NCBI GenBank assembly: GCA_019931105.1
Contig: JAIOUW010000001.1
Span: forward strand, 1,922,001-1,986,000
DNA: 64,000 nt
Direction: 5' to 3'
DNA from: Flavobacteriaceae bacterium NBU2977
GTDB taxonomy: Bacteria > Bacteroidota > Bacteroidia > Flavobacteriales > Flavobacteriaceae
This document shows positions 10,625 to 18,887 of this stretch, one piece after another; position 1 is the stretch's first letter; each line of letters opens with the position of its first letter. Below the pieces are notes generated by a model, which was not told the origin of the DNA, did not search any database, and saw only the letters and a list, made by a program, of their open reading frames with translations. The translations under genes were made by a program, and so were the position numbers.

Positions 10625-10903
10625 TTAGATGATCGCAATGATATATTTCTGTTGCATCATTAGGTAATCCTTGCCTTCCCATTTTAACTCCGTTCCACCG
10701 AATTTTTCGTAAATGACACTGTCACCTACTTTGACACTGATCGTCTCGTCTTTTGTGCCCGGTCCGACGGCAACGACTTTACCTTTTTGCGGTTTTTCCT
10801 TTGCAGTATCCGGAATATAGATGCCGGAAGCAGTTTTGGTCTCGGCCGCCATAGGCTCAATAAGAATTCTATCCGCCAATGGTTTAATACTAACTTTAGC
10901 CAT
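10625..10903 (-). CDS. groS: Co-chaperonin GroES (10 kDa)
   Basis: Heptameric lid of the GroEL chamber. The 92-residue protein has the family pattern KPLADRILIEP, the mobile loop region (ETKTASGIYIPDTAKEKPQ) and the GDSVIYEKFGGTE segment. It is first in the groES-groEL operon. A possible sigma-54-type promoter is centred about 50 bases upstream of its ATG. Confidence 0.98.
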   Translation of the reverse strand: MAKVSIKPLADRILIEPMAAETKTASGIYIPDTAKEKPQKGKVVAVGPGTKDETISVKVGDSVIYEKFGGTELKWEGKDYLMMQQKYIIAII

Positions 10904-10948
10904 ATTGTTTAGTTTTTAAAATTGATTTTAAATTTCCCGTATGTTCGG

Positions 10949-10963
10949 GCATAAATTGTGCCA
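10949..10963 (-). promoter_or_regulatory. Candidate sigma-54 (-24/-12) promoter of groESL
   Basis: On the minus strand TGGCAC-AATTT-ATGC matches the sigma-54 consensus TGGCAC-N5-TTGC with one mismatch and correct GG-to-GC spacing. It lies 46 bases upstream of groES. A sigma-54 activator gene lies 2 kb away. Single-site evidence only. Confidence 0.45.
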
Positions 10964-10992
10964 GTTCAAAGAAACTGACATTTTGTAAAATG

Positions 10993-11025
10993 AAAATGCC
11001 AGCTTGTCATTTTGGCTGGCATTTT
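10993..11025 (-). terminator. Terminator after secG
   Basis: An 11-bp perfect stem (AAAATGCCAGC / GCTGGCATTTT) with an 11-base loop, flanked by T-rich sequence on the minus-strand 3' side. It separates the miaB-to-secG run from groESL. Confidence 0.8.
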
Positions 11026-11045
11026 TGATATGATGGATCGTTGAT

Positions 11046-11420
11046 TTAAAGACTGTCCGTGGGGTCTGCCTGATCATTTGTCGGGGTGGCAGGCACCTCT
11101 TCAGGTACACTTTCGGGCACCGTTTCAGGTACTACGGTCTCAATATCGTCACCGTTCAGCAATTTAGAATCGGCATCACCAAAATTGCCTTTCAACGCAA
11201 TGTTCGATGCCAATATCAGAACGACCAAAAGTATGGCCAAGGTCCATGTGCTTTTATCTAGGAAATCACCGGTCTTCTTAACCCCGCCCACGATTTGGGT
11301 GCTTCCTCCACCAAATGAAGAAGACAGGCCGCCGCCTTTAGGGTTCTGGACCATGATGACCAAAACCAGCAGGAAGCAAACGATGATAATAAGGATCAAG
11401 AATATTGAAAATGTACTCAT
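11046..11420 (-). CDS. secG: Preprotein translocase subunit SecG
   Basis: Inner-membrane subunit of the SecYEG channel. The 124-residue protein has two membrane segments (about 5-25 and 58-75) separated by the diagnostic loop MVQNPKGGGLSSSFGGG. The acidic, Pro/Thr/Glu-rich C-terminal extension is common in Bacteroidota SecG. Its ATG shares one base with the upstream stop (TAATG), indicating translational coupling to the TPR-like gene. Confidence 0.93.
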   Translation of the reverse strand: MSTFSIFLILIIIVCFLLVLVIMVQNPKGGGLSSSFGGGSTQIVGGVKKTGDFLDKSTWTLAILLVVLILASNIALKGNFGDADSKLLNGDDIETVVPETVPESVPEEVPATPTNDQADPTDSL

Positions 11421-12319
11421 TACTCTCTTGGATTTTCTTTTCGAATTTTTTCTATCGCCCGAATTCGGTCTGCAAAGAAACCACTTTTTTCCGGATATTT
11501 CAAACTTAAAATTTTGAATGCTTGTATGGCCTTTTTGTACTTTTTCTGTTCTAGATAGACCTTGGCCAAAGTCTCGGTCATCAACTCATTCTTGTCCAAT
11601 TTGACCGAGGTCGAAATATCGACTTCAGAGCTGCTGCCTTCTCGGGGAATGATTTTAGGATTCTCTTCCAAGAACTTATCGATCAACTCGAATTTTTTCT
11701 TTTTAGAGTTTTCTTCCTTAGGTAATATTCCGGAATCATTATCCGAAGCCAAATCATCAACCTTCTTTATCTTGTCTGAATGCCCCGAACCTGAATCTTG
11801 CTTCTTTAAAGAGGTCAATTGTAACCACTCGCTGAAAGAATGTTTTTCGTTCTTGGTGAACGCTAAAGGTCTGCCCAATTCAAGTGAAGCAACCACATCA
11901 TCCTTTTCGATTTGCTCATTTGTATTTGTGTCAGAACTTTTCGATTCGACCGACAACGGTTCTAAATCCGAATCGGGCTTCTTCGGCATTTGTTGTGTCG
12001 GCCTGTCTACAGAATCAACTTCGTTTTCTGTAGGTTCATCGTTGTTGCCAAGAATGGTCTTGGCTATGTCGTTCTGAAGAAATTCTTCAGAGGTTATGAA
12101 ATCGAAAAGTACGTCCCTATCGGCAGTATATGCGGCTGCCACTTTTAAGGCGTTGTTATATTTGAAACTGTTTGCGTTTTTCAGGCCTTTAAGGTGCAGG
12201 GCCCTGGCGGCCTGAAAATAAGGGTATTCGTCAATGACATCTTCAAGCTGCGCGGTTTGTTCGGTTGAAACCACTTCATCTGGATGCTGTAACAAATATG
12301 TGAAATCCTGTACTTTCAT
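11420..12319 (-). CDS. TPR-like protein, function unknown
   Basis: 299-residue, highly charged cytoplasmic protein without a signal peptide. The N-terminal 100 residues are helical (HPDEVVSTEQTAQLEDVIDEYPYFQAARAL). The middle is acidic, Ser-rich and low in complexity. The last 60 residues resemble one TPR unit (MTETLAKVYLEQKKYKKAIQ...KYPEKSGFFADRI). It is conserved by position between lptE (12 bases upstream) and secG (overlapping), which suggests an envelope-biogenesis link, but no function can be assigned. Confidence 0.75.
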   Translation of the reverse strand: MKVQDFTYLLQHPDEVVSTEQTAQLEDVIDEYPYFQAARALHLKGLKNANSFKYNNALKVAAAYTADRDVLFDFITSEEFLQNDIAKTILGNNDEPTENEVDSVDRPTQQMPKKPDSDLEPLSVESKSSDTNTNEQIEKDDVVASLELGRPLAFTKNEKHSFSEWLQLTSLKKQDSGSGHSDKIKKVDDLASDNDSGILPKEENSKKKKFELIDKFLEENPKIIPREGSSSEVDISTSVKLDKNELMTETLAKVYLEQKKYKKAIQAFKILSLKYPEKSGFFADRIRAIEKIRKENPRE

Positions 12320-12331
12320 GTCATGATCTGA

Positions 12332-12874
12332 CTACCAATCGGCCAATGAGGCATTAAAAATATCCTGTGTGATCCTTTCGAAAATCACTTCATGTGCCTC
12401 ATCCTTTACCGATGATAATTGTGCTGCCGCGGGGTAGTCGTAAAAGAAAGAAAAACGTTGGTCAAAGTCGGCATCTTCTTTGGTGTTGTTATAAAACCTG
12501 ACTTTTACCGCGATCGACAACCTATTTTGGGCCGCGGTCTGTTGCGCGGTTGCACTCATTGGCGAGATGCGATATTCGACAATTTCACCCTCATAAACAA
12601 GGTCGCCGCCCGAAGCTACCAAGGTCAAACTCGACTGGTCTTGGATCCTGGTTTGAAGCGCTTGTGTAAAATCACGGTCCATGCCCGGTTCAAATATGGA
12701 TCCCGGACTTTGCGTGGCATAATTTTGAAAATAGTCTACCCGAAAAGTCTCTGCCGTACCGACGTTGCCCCCTGTGAAATTATAGGCTCCACATCCAGAG
12801 ATCATACTGACGGTCAAAAAAATAAAAATGGCCTTAACGTTTCTCAAGATTTTATAATTTTTAACACCTAACAC
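12332..12874 (-). CDS. lptE: LPS-assembly lipoprotein LptE
   Basis: Outer-membrane lipoprotein that, with LptD, inserts lipopolysaccharide into the outer leaflet. Its lipoprotein signal ends in the lipobox SMISGC, followed by the family-typical GAYNFTGG and a beta-rich domain including VDYFQNYA. The start is uncertain: a GTG at 12874 lies inside the last copies of a 7-bp tandem repeat, and a TTG at 12847 lies just after it. No ATG is available upstream of the lipobox region. The repeat fills the whole gap to the upstream sigma-54 activator gene, so copy number could change expression. Confidence 0.85.
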   Translation of the reverse strand: MLGVKNYKILRNVKAIFIFLTVSMISGCGAYNFTGGNVGTAETFRVDYFQNYATQSPGSIFEPGMDRDFTQALQTRIQDQSSLTLVASGGDLVYEGEIVEYRISPMSATAQQTAAQNRLSIAVKVRFYNNTKEDADFDQRFSFFYDYPAAAQLSSVKDEAHEVIFERITQDIFNASLADW

Positions 12875-12940
12875 CTAACACCTAACACCTAACACCTAAC
12901 ACCTAACACCTAACACCTAACACCTAACACCTAACACCTA
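12862..12940. repeat. 7-bp tandem repeat (TAACACC)n, 11 copies
   Basis: An uninterrupted heptamer array of 11 full copies plus 2 bases. On the coding (minus) strand the unit is GTGTTAG. It begins exactly at the TAG stop of the sigma-54 activator gene and runs to the start region of lptE. The array has a stop in every frame within three units, so it is not coding in bulk. Slippage would change the spacing and the supply of GTG codons. Confidence 0.97.
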
Positions 12941-14218
12941 CAAATCGTACTGTTTTATCTTCCGATAGAGCGTACGTTCAGAAATACCCAACTCGGCCGC
13001 CGCAGCTTTTCGCTTTCCTCGATTACGCTCCAACGATTTTTTGATGAGCTCTATTTCCTTTTCATGTAAAGATAGGGTTTCCTCTTCCTCTATTTCTTCC
13101 GCAAAATGATACTTGTCCTCTTGTTGTATATGCTGAGGAACCGGTTCTACAGGCGGGTGGTTCGGTAGTTGAAGTACTTCGGTTGCCACTGTGTCCTCCA
13201 CGTTGTCGTCGACAGTATTTTTCTTGTCGTTGCCGTATATTTTTTGGATCAAGGTCTCGTTTTCTTCTTGAACCTTCTCTGAACTATCATGCTTCAACAG
13301 TTCTAAAGTGAGCTTTTTCAGATCATTAAGATCACTTTTCATATCAAAAAGCACTTTGTACAATATTTCACGCTCTGTGCTGAAATCACCATCTTTCTTA
13401 TTGGTGCCCACCACTGCCGGTAAATTCGAGCTACTTGCAGAGGGTAGATAGCCGTTCAAAGTGATCGCCGAGATATTCCTGTTCTCTTCTAGAACCGAAA
13501 TCTGCTCGGCAATATTTCTAAGTTGACGGATGTTTCCGGGCCAGCGATAACGCAATAGCAATTGAATGGCGTCGTCATCCAATCGAAGTGTCGGCATTTT
13601 GTACTTCTGCCCAAAGTCGGAAGCAAATTTTCTGAACAATAAGTGAATATCATCTTTTCGCTCGCGCAATGGGGGAATATTGATTTCGACCGTACTCAAT
13701 CGATAATAAAGATCTTCTCTGAACTTTTCTTTCTTAATGGCCTCGAACATGTTTATGTTGGTAGCGGCAACGATTCGTACATCGGTCTTCTGTACCTGTG
13801 AAGAACCGACCTTCAAAAATTCGCCGTTTTCCAAAACCCTAAGCAATCGCACTTGGGTGGTCAATGGCAGTTCGCCGACTTCGTCAAGAAAAATGGTTCC
13901 GCCATCGGCTACCTCAAAGTAACCGCTTCGGGTCTGAGTCGCTCCGGTAAAAGCACCTTTTTCGTGACCGAAAAGTTCACTATCTATCGTGCCTTCGGGA
14001 ATTGCCCCACAGTTTACAGCGATATACTTGGCATGTTTTCTGTGCGACAGGGAATGGATGATCTTGGGAATGGATTCTTTGCCGACACCGCTCTCTCCCG
14101 TCACCAAAACAGAAATATCGGTCGGGGCGACCTGAATGGCTTTTTCAATGGCACGATTGAGTTTTACATCGTTGCCGATGATTTCAAAACGTTGTTTTAT
14201 TGCCTGTACGTTTTCCAT
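12938..14218 (-). CDS. Sigma-54-dependent transcriptional activator (AAA+ and Fis-type HTH)
   Basis: Enhancer-binding protein that opens sigma-54 promoters with ATP. The 426 residues start almost directly with the AAA+ domain: Walker A GESGVGKE (41-48), sigma-54 contact loop GAFTGA (88-93), Walker B IFLDEVGELP. A linker with acidic stretches follows, then a C-terminal Fis-type HTH (about 385-426, RKAAAAELGISERTLYRKI). There is no N-terminal receiver or sensor domain, so activity must be controlled otherwise. It lies between miaB and lptE on the same strand. Confidence 0.93.
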   Translation of the reverse strand: MENVQAIKQRFEIIGNDVKLNRAIEKAIQVAPTDISVLVTGESGVGKESIPKIIHSLSHRKHAKYIAVNCGAIPEGTIDSELFGHEKGAFTGATQTRSGYFEVADGGTIFLDEVGELPLTTQVRLLRVLENGEFLKVGSSQVQKTDVRIVAATNINMFEAIKKEKFREDLYYRLSTVEINIPPLRERKDDIHLLFRKFASDFGQKYKMPTLRLDDDAIQLLLRYRWPGNIRQLRNIAEQISVLEENRNISAITLNGYLPSASSSNLPAVVGTNKKDGDFSTEREILYKVLFDMKSDLNDLKKLTLELLKHDSSEKVQEENETLIQKIYGNDKKNTVDDNVEDTVATEVLQLPNHPPVEPVPQHIQQEDKYHFAEEIEEEETLSLHEKEIELIKKSLERNRGKRKAAAAELGISERTLYRKIKQYDL

Positions 14219-14286
14219 TGATTGTCTTTCACACTTGTAACCGTGCCCTTGCCTTCAACTGAAAGTACTTGGGCCAAATTTTTGCT

Positions 14287-15732
14287 TTAATTATTTTTTG
14301 AATACCCCATGGCCTTGCCGATCAACGTGGCAGAGGTACAACTATCCATTCGTACCATTACGAAATCGCCCACTTTATAATTTTCCTTGGGAAAGACCGC
14401 TACCGTATTCTGCGAATTGCGGCCCATAAAATGGTCGTTTGATTTTTTCGAGACCCCTTCGATGAGCACTTCTTGAACTTGGCCCAAATGTTGTTCGGTA
14501 CGCTCTTGGCAATGTTTTCGCTGTAGTTCAATGATTTCAGATAGCCTTCTTTTTTTTGTTTCGAAAGGTACAGCGTCTTTCAATTTTCTGGCGGCCATTG
14601 TGCCCGGTCTTTCAGAATAGGCGAACATGAAACCGTAATCGTATTTTACATATTCCATAAGCGATAGCGTATCTTGATGGTCTTCTTCGGTCTCGGTCGG
14701 AAAACCAGCTATCATGTCTTGTGAAATTGCGCAATCGGGAATAATCTTCTTGATATTGTCGATAAGTTCGAAGTATTCTTCGCGAGTGTGCAAGCGGTTC
14801 ATTTCCTTAAGAATGCGATCGCTTCCGCTTTGCACGGGCAGGTGAATGTAATTGCAGATGTTCTCAAACTTGGCCATGGTATGGATTACGTCCAAGGTCA
14901 TGTCCTGCGGATTCGAAGTCGAAAATCGAATGCGCATTTTAGGTTGCGCCGAAGCTACCATACCCAAAAGGTCAGAGAAATTGACGGCCGTCGCCTTTTG
15001 CATATCGGACGCTTTGACAAAGTCTTTTTTCAACCCACCGCCGTACCAAAGATAACTGTCGACGTTCTGGCCCAGTAGCGTAACCTCTTTAAAACCTTTT
15101 TTCCATAGATCGTTTACCTCATTAATGATAGAAAGTGGGTCGCGACTCCGTTCTCGGCCCCGTGTAAAAGGTACGACACAAAAGGTGCACATATTGTCGC
15201 AACCGCGTGTAATGGTCACGAATGCCGTGACCCCGTTCGTATTTAACCGCACCGGCGCGACGTCACCATAGGTCTCTTCCTTTGAGAGTATGACGTTCAC
15301 GGCGTTTCTACCTTCATCGATTTCTTGCACGAGGTTCGGCAGGTCTTTGTAGGCATCTGGCCCGACGACCATATCGACGATTTTTTCCTCTTCCAGCAAT
15401 TGGCTTTTCAATCGTTCTGCCATGCAACCCAGAACACCCACCTTCATATGGGGGCGTTTTTCTTTTACTGCATTGAACTTTTCAAGGCGTTTTCGAACGG
15501 TAAGCTCTGCTTTCTCGCGAATCGAACAGGTATTGACCAGTACTAGGTCGGCATCTTCGAGGTTGTCAGTAGTATTGAACCCTTCATTGGCCAATATCGA
15601 GGCCACGATTTCACTGTCCGAAAAGTTCATTTGGCAACCATAGCTTTCGATATAAAGCAGGCGCGTGTTCTTGACATTATCCTTGGTCGACAATGCAGTG
15701 CCTTGAATCGATTCGTTTAGTACCTTCTCCAT
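14287..15732 (-). CDS. miaB: tRNA-2-methylthio-N6-dimethylallyladenosine synthase MiaB
   Basis: Radical-SAM enzyme that adds the methylthio group to i6A37 of tRNAs reading UNN codons. In order it has an N-terminal UPF0004 domain ([33 protein letters not shown] supply the auxiliary-cluster cysteines), the radical-SAM motif [10 protein letters not shown] and a C-terminal TRAM domain. The ATG at 15732 gives 481 residues (MEKVLNES). An ATG 18 codons further up is unlikely because the promoter-like TATCTTTG (15766-15773) lies between the two. Confidence 0.96.
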   Translation of the reverse strand: MEKVLNESIQGTALSTKDNVKNTRLLYIESYGCQMNFSDSEIVASILANEGFNTTDNLEDADLVLVNTCSIREKAELTVRKRLEKFNAVKEKRPHMKVGVLGCMAERLKSQLLEEEKIVDMVVGPDAYKDLPNLVQEIDEGRNAVNVILSKEETYGDVAPVRLNTNGVTAFVTITRGCDNMCTFCVVPFTRGRERSRDPLSIINEVNDLWKKGFKEVTLLGQNVDSYLWYGGGLKKDFVKASDMQKATAVNFSDLLGMVASAQPKMRIRFSTSNPQDMTLDVIHTMAKFENICNYIHLPVQSGSDRILKEMNRLHTREEYFELIDNIKKIIPDCAISQDMIAGFPTETEEDHQDTLSLMEYVKYDYGFMFAYSERPGTMAARKLKDAVPFETKKRRLSEIIELQRKHCQERTEQHLGQVQEVLIEGVSKKSNDHFMGRNSQNTVAVFPKENYKVGDFVMVRMDSCTSATLIGKAMGYSKNN

Positions 15733-15765
15733 AAGCCGCCATTTTCTTGTAATCAAATGGATGGG

Positions 15766-15773
15766 CAAAGATA
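15766..15773 (-). promoter_or_regulatory. -7 promoter element (TATCTTTG) for miaB
   Basis: Minus-strand TATCTTTG matches TAnnTTTG exactly and ends 33 bases before the miaB ATG. No TTG at the normal -33 distance is visible. Confidence 0.45.
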
Positions 15774-15863
15774 GCATTATATTCAAAAAAGTGACATTAT
15801 GACAGTTTATTTTAGAACTATTTTAGCGTTTATGGTTACCTTTAATCGAGTAAATCAGCGGCT

Positions 15864-16592
15864 ATGAATTTTACAGCGGTTAATGAACGAATACTATCGA
15901 GCAGGAGTTTGGATTTTGGCAGCATCTTTGGCCGATCCATCGAATTGTTCAAAAAAGTGTGGTTGCAAGGTTTCATAACCTTGTTTTTAACATTTGTGAC
16001 CATAATACCGTTTTATGTGCTCTTTTATCTACCCCTGATCGGGGCTGGAATATCAGACCCGGAAATGGTACGAACAGAAGAGTTACCACCGGTAATTCTT
16101 GTATTGATGATGTGTTTGTTTCCTATTCTGTTAATGGCAGTGATGACCATTGCGCTGGCATTTAATGCGGCTTTTTTAAGGATATGCAGACAAAAAGATT
16201 TGAGCGAAAATGGTCGTGAGGATTATTTCCATTATTTCAAAAAGAGGTATCTGGGCAAATGCCTTGTGCTTTCTTTAATGATGATCGGTCTTGGTTTTTT
16301 GGGGATGCTGACATGTGGGGTCGGGCTGATCTATGTAATCGTGCCTTTGTATATCATGCCCGCTTTTTTAGCCTTTGACGAAGAATTATCACCGATCGAG
16401 ATTGTCAAGGCCAGCTTTTCATTAGGGAATAAAAATTGGTTGACCGTTTTCGGATTGGTATTTTTGATGGGAATTTTAGCTGAACTGGGCATACTGTTAT
16501 GCATAATTGGGGTTTTCTTTACCGCAATGCTCGCTAAAATACCTGCCTATTTTATATATAAGGATAGCATAGGCATCTCTTTTAACGATTAG
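15864..16592 (+). CDS. Multi-pass inner-membrane protein, function unknown
   Basis: 242-residue polytopic membrane protein with about five to six hydrophobic segments. The first two are at about 33-58 and 75-100. Between pairs of helices is the short charged loop ICRQKDLSENGREDYFHYFKKRYLGK. It resembles the general glycerophosphoryl-diester/DUF975-type integral proteins, often annotated loosely in Bacteroidota as membrane proteins. No catalytic motif is visible. It stands alone, divergent from miaB. Confidence 0.7.
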   Translation: MNFTAVNERILSSRSLDFGSIFGRSIELFKKVWLQGFITLFLTFVTIIPFYVLFYLPLIGAGISDPEMVRTEELPPVILVLMMCLFPILLMAVMTIALAFNAAFLRICRQKDLSENGREDYFHYFKKRYLGKCLVLSLMMIGLGFLGMLTCGVGLIYVIVPLYIMPAFLAFDEELSPIEIVKASFSLGNKNWLTVFGLVFLMGILAELGILLCIIGVFFTAMLAKIPAYFIYKDSIGISFND

Positions 16593-16809
16593 TCTTTCGT
16601 CGAGTTTTTTGAATTCTTGCGCAACTGTTTTGGGTCGATGACATCTAGTAAGAAAAGACCAAAAAAAAATTGATTATGAAATGAGTATAAACAAATTTAA
16701 TTTTTTGCATTACGACCGAAATGATTAAATTTTTTATGCGAAAGCGCAGTGGTTGATCTAAGCAGAAAAGTTTTGTTTGATTATTTACTCAACAAAAATT
16801 TTTAAAGAG

Positions 16810-18054
16810 ATGAAAAAGAAATTTTTATTCGTACTGTTTGTAGCTTCCCTTGGGTTATTATCATGTGAAAAAAATGATGACAACAAATATGCCGATTATC
16901 TTGTGGCCAGACCCTTAAAGGTCAGTATGGCCGAATTCAAGAACGGTGTTGATGTAATCGCCCCCAAACCCGTTGAAGAATCGGGTAAAATTTATGCCTA
17001 TCAAAATTATATTTTTGTTAATGACAAGTACCGTGGCGTTCATGTAATTGACAATACCGACCCTAGTAATCCCAAGAAGATTTCCTTTATCAAGATTGCC
17101 GGCAATGTCGATATTTCCATAAAAGATGATTATCTATATGCCGATAGCATTACCGATTTGGTCGTACTTGACATATCCGACATAAACAACATTACCATTG
17201 TGAACCGTTTGGATAATGTGTTGCGAGATAATGTTGTGTGGCCCGCCGAGGCCGATATTTTTGAAAGTGAAAATATTGATTACGAGAATGAGATTATCGT
17301 TGGTTGGGAAACGGTCACCGAACGAAGGCTTATTTCTGAATATGAGAAAAATATTTTAAGGGGAGATGTTTTCGCATTGGCAGAGACCGCAAACGATGCG
17401 TCTGTTGGTCAAGGCGGTTCGCTGGCAAGATTTAAGATTGTCGAAAATTATCTTTATGCGGTCGATAGCCATAATATCAATGTATTTAATATAGAAGATC
17501 TGGAGAATCCGCAAGACCTAGAGGATGTTTATGCCGGATTCGACATTGAAACGATTTTTAACCGTGGCCAACATTTGTTTTTGGGTAGCATGCGAGGTAT
17601 GTATATCTATGATATTTCTTCACCGGCCACACCGACATTTGTTTCCGAATTTCAACATGGCACAGCTTGTGACCCGGTGGTGGTCGATGGCGATTACGCC
17701 TATGTAACGCTTCGGGGCGGTAATTTTTGTGGAGCGACCGAAAGTGGACTTTTCATTGTCGATATTTCGAACATTGGCAATCCTGAGTTGAAGATTTCCT
17801 ACCCCATGGACGGACCCTATGGACTCGGAATCAAAGATGAAAAACTTTTTGTCTGCGATGGTGATTCTGGTCTAAAGGTTTACGACAAGACCGATGTTGA
17901 GAATTTGGTGGCCTTGAACCACTTTGAGAACATCAACACCTTCGATGTAATTCCTTTGGAGAATTCACTTCTAATGGTAGGTGAAGATGTTTTATATCAA
18001 TACGAATATTTAGAGAGCGACATCGCCTTGATGAGTACGTTGCAACTGAATTGA
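16810..18054 (+). CDS. LVIVD-repeat lipoprotein
   Basis: 414-residue lipoprotein (signal with lipobox LLSC, Cys near residue 19) built from LVIVD-type repeats. Units read like VHVIDNTDPSNPKKISFIKIAG, LVVLDISDINNITIVNRL, MYIYDISSPATPTFVSEFQHG and LFIVDISNIGNPELKISYPM, which fold as a beta-propeller on the cell surface or in the periplasm. Ligand unknown. The ATG at 16810 is chosen because it immediately precedes the Lys-rich signal peptide. It ends 4 bases before the Kunitz-domain lipoprotein gene, so the two are surely one unit. Confidence 0.85.
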   Translation: MKKKFLFVLFVASLGLLSCEKNDDNKYADYLVARPLKVSMAEFKNGVDVIAPKPVEESGKIYAYQNYIFVNDKYRGVHVIDNTDPSNPKKISFIKIAGNVDISIKDDYLYADSITDLVVLDISDINNITIVNRLDNVLRDNVVWPAEADIFESENIDYENEIIVGWETVTERRLISEYEKNILRGDVFALAETANDASVGQGGSLARFKIVENYLYAVDSHNINVFNIEDLENPQDLEDVYAGFDIETIFNRGQHLFLGSMRGMYIYDISSPATPTFVSEFQHGTACDPVVVDGDYAYVTLRGGNFCGATESGLFIVDISNIGNPELKISYPMDGPYGLGIKDEKLFVCDGDSGLKVYDKTDVENLVALNHFENINTFDVIPLENSLLMVGEDVLYQYEYLESDIALMSTLQLN

Positions 18055-18058
18055 TACA

Positions 18059-18739
18059 ATGTTTGAATTGTCTTTGTTCAACGCCGACAAGTTAAGACTT
18101 TGGGCAAAATCGATTTTGGTTTTGCCCATTTTTGTGATTTCTTGTGACGATTTTGACGATGCAACCGATCTTGCCGTAAACGATTATTTGATTTTCGGCC
18201 ACTTTTATGGGGAGTGCTCTGGCGAAGGTTGTATCGAGATATTCAAGCTCGAAAACGGTTCCTTGTTTGAAGATACACAAGATATTTATCCCAATGCCAT
18301 TTCTTACTACAGGGGTAATTACATGATCTTGAATGTTGACACCTTTAATGGCGTCAACGATTTGACGACTTTTTTTCCGTTAAGGTTATTGGGCGAAAAT
18401 GACAGGATAATTGGAAGGCCTGATGCAGGTGATTGGGGCGGACTGTACATCGAATACAACGTCAATGGAACACGAAAGTTTTGGCTCATTGACCAAAAGA
18501 AGGATAATGTTCCACCATACCTACATACTTTCATTGATAAGGTAAATGAAAAGATCCGTTTCATCAATAATAAGGGCAGATGTGGTTTGGCGCCGCAATC
18601 GGGAAACTGTGAGGCGGCGATACCGAAATATTACTACGACCCACAAGATGGGGAATGCAAAGAGTTTATCTGGGGAGGTTGCGATGGCGTAGTTCCGTTC
18701 CACACCTTGCAAGACTGCCGCGAATGCCTATCGGACTGA
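18059..18739 (+). CDS. Lipoprotein with C-terminal Kunitz (BPTI) domain
   Basis: 226-residue putative lipoprotein (lipobox FVISC near residue 30). The N-domain (35-170) contains the pattern IFGHFYGECSGEGC and is of unknown fold. Residues 175-224 match the Kunitz/BPTI domain: six cysteines at 175, 184, 200, 208, 220 and 223, with spacing 8-15-7-11-2 (BPTI 8-15-7-12-3), and the hallmarks KYYYDPQ and FIWGGC. The residue at the inhibitor P1 position is Glu (185) rather than Lys or Arg, so trypsin is an unlikely target. Kunitz domains are mainly animal and rare in bacteria. Paired with the LVIVD propeller gene. Confidence 0.85.
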   Translation: MFELSLFNADKLRLWAKSILVLPIFVISCDDFDDATDLAVNDYLIFGHFYGECSGEGCIEIFKLENGSLFEDTQDIYPNAISYYRGNYMILNVDTFNGVNDLTTFFPLRLLGENDRIIGRPDAGDWGGLYIEYNVNGTRKFWLIDQKKDNVPPYLHTFIDKVNEKIRFINNKGRCGLAPQSGNCEAAIPKYYYDPQDGECKEFIWGGCDGVVPFHTLQDCRECLSD

Positions 18740-18792
18740 TTGCCCGAACCTTTAAAATTGAAATCTTTCGCCTTGCACACATGCGGTTTTAA

Positions 18793-18816
18793 CGCCCTTT
18801 AGAGCAGGGCTTTTTT
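18793..18816 (+). terminator. Terminator after the Kunitz lipoprotein gene
   Basis: A 5-bp GC stem (GCCCT / AGGGC) with a 7-base loop followed by six T (18811-18816). Confidence 0.7.
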
Positions 18817-18860
18817 ATTCCATATATATTAAGGTATAAGTGCATATTAAAATTTTCGTA

Positions 18861-18868
18861 TACATTTG
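18861..18868 (+). promoter_or_regulatory. -7 promoter element (TACATTTG) for topA
   Basis: TACATTTG matches TAnnTTTG and ends 19 bases before the topA ATG. The -33 region has GTG rather than TTG at the expected spacing. Confidence 0.45.
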
Positions 18869-18887
18869 TTCCCTCAAAAACCGATGA

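Noticed and set aside
12862-12940. CRISPR or telomere-like array
   Set aside because: Units are only 7 bp with no spacers; it is a simple tandem repeat.
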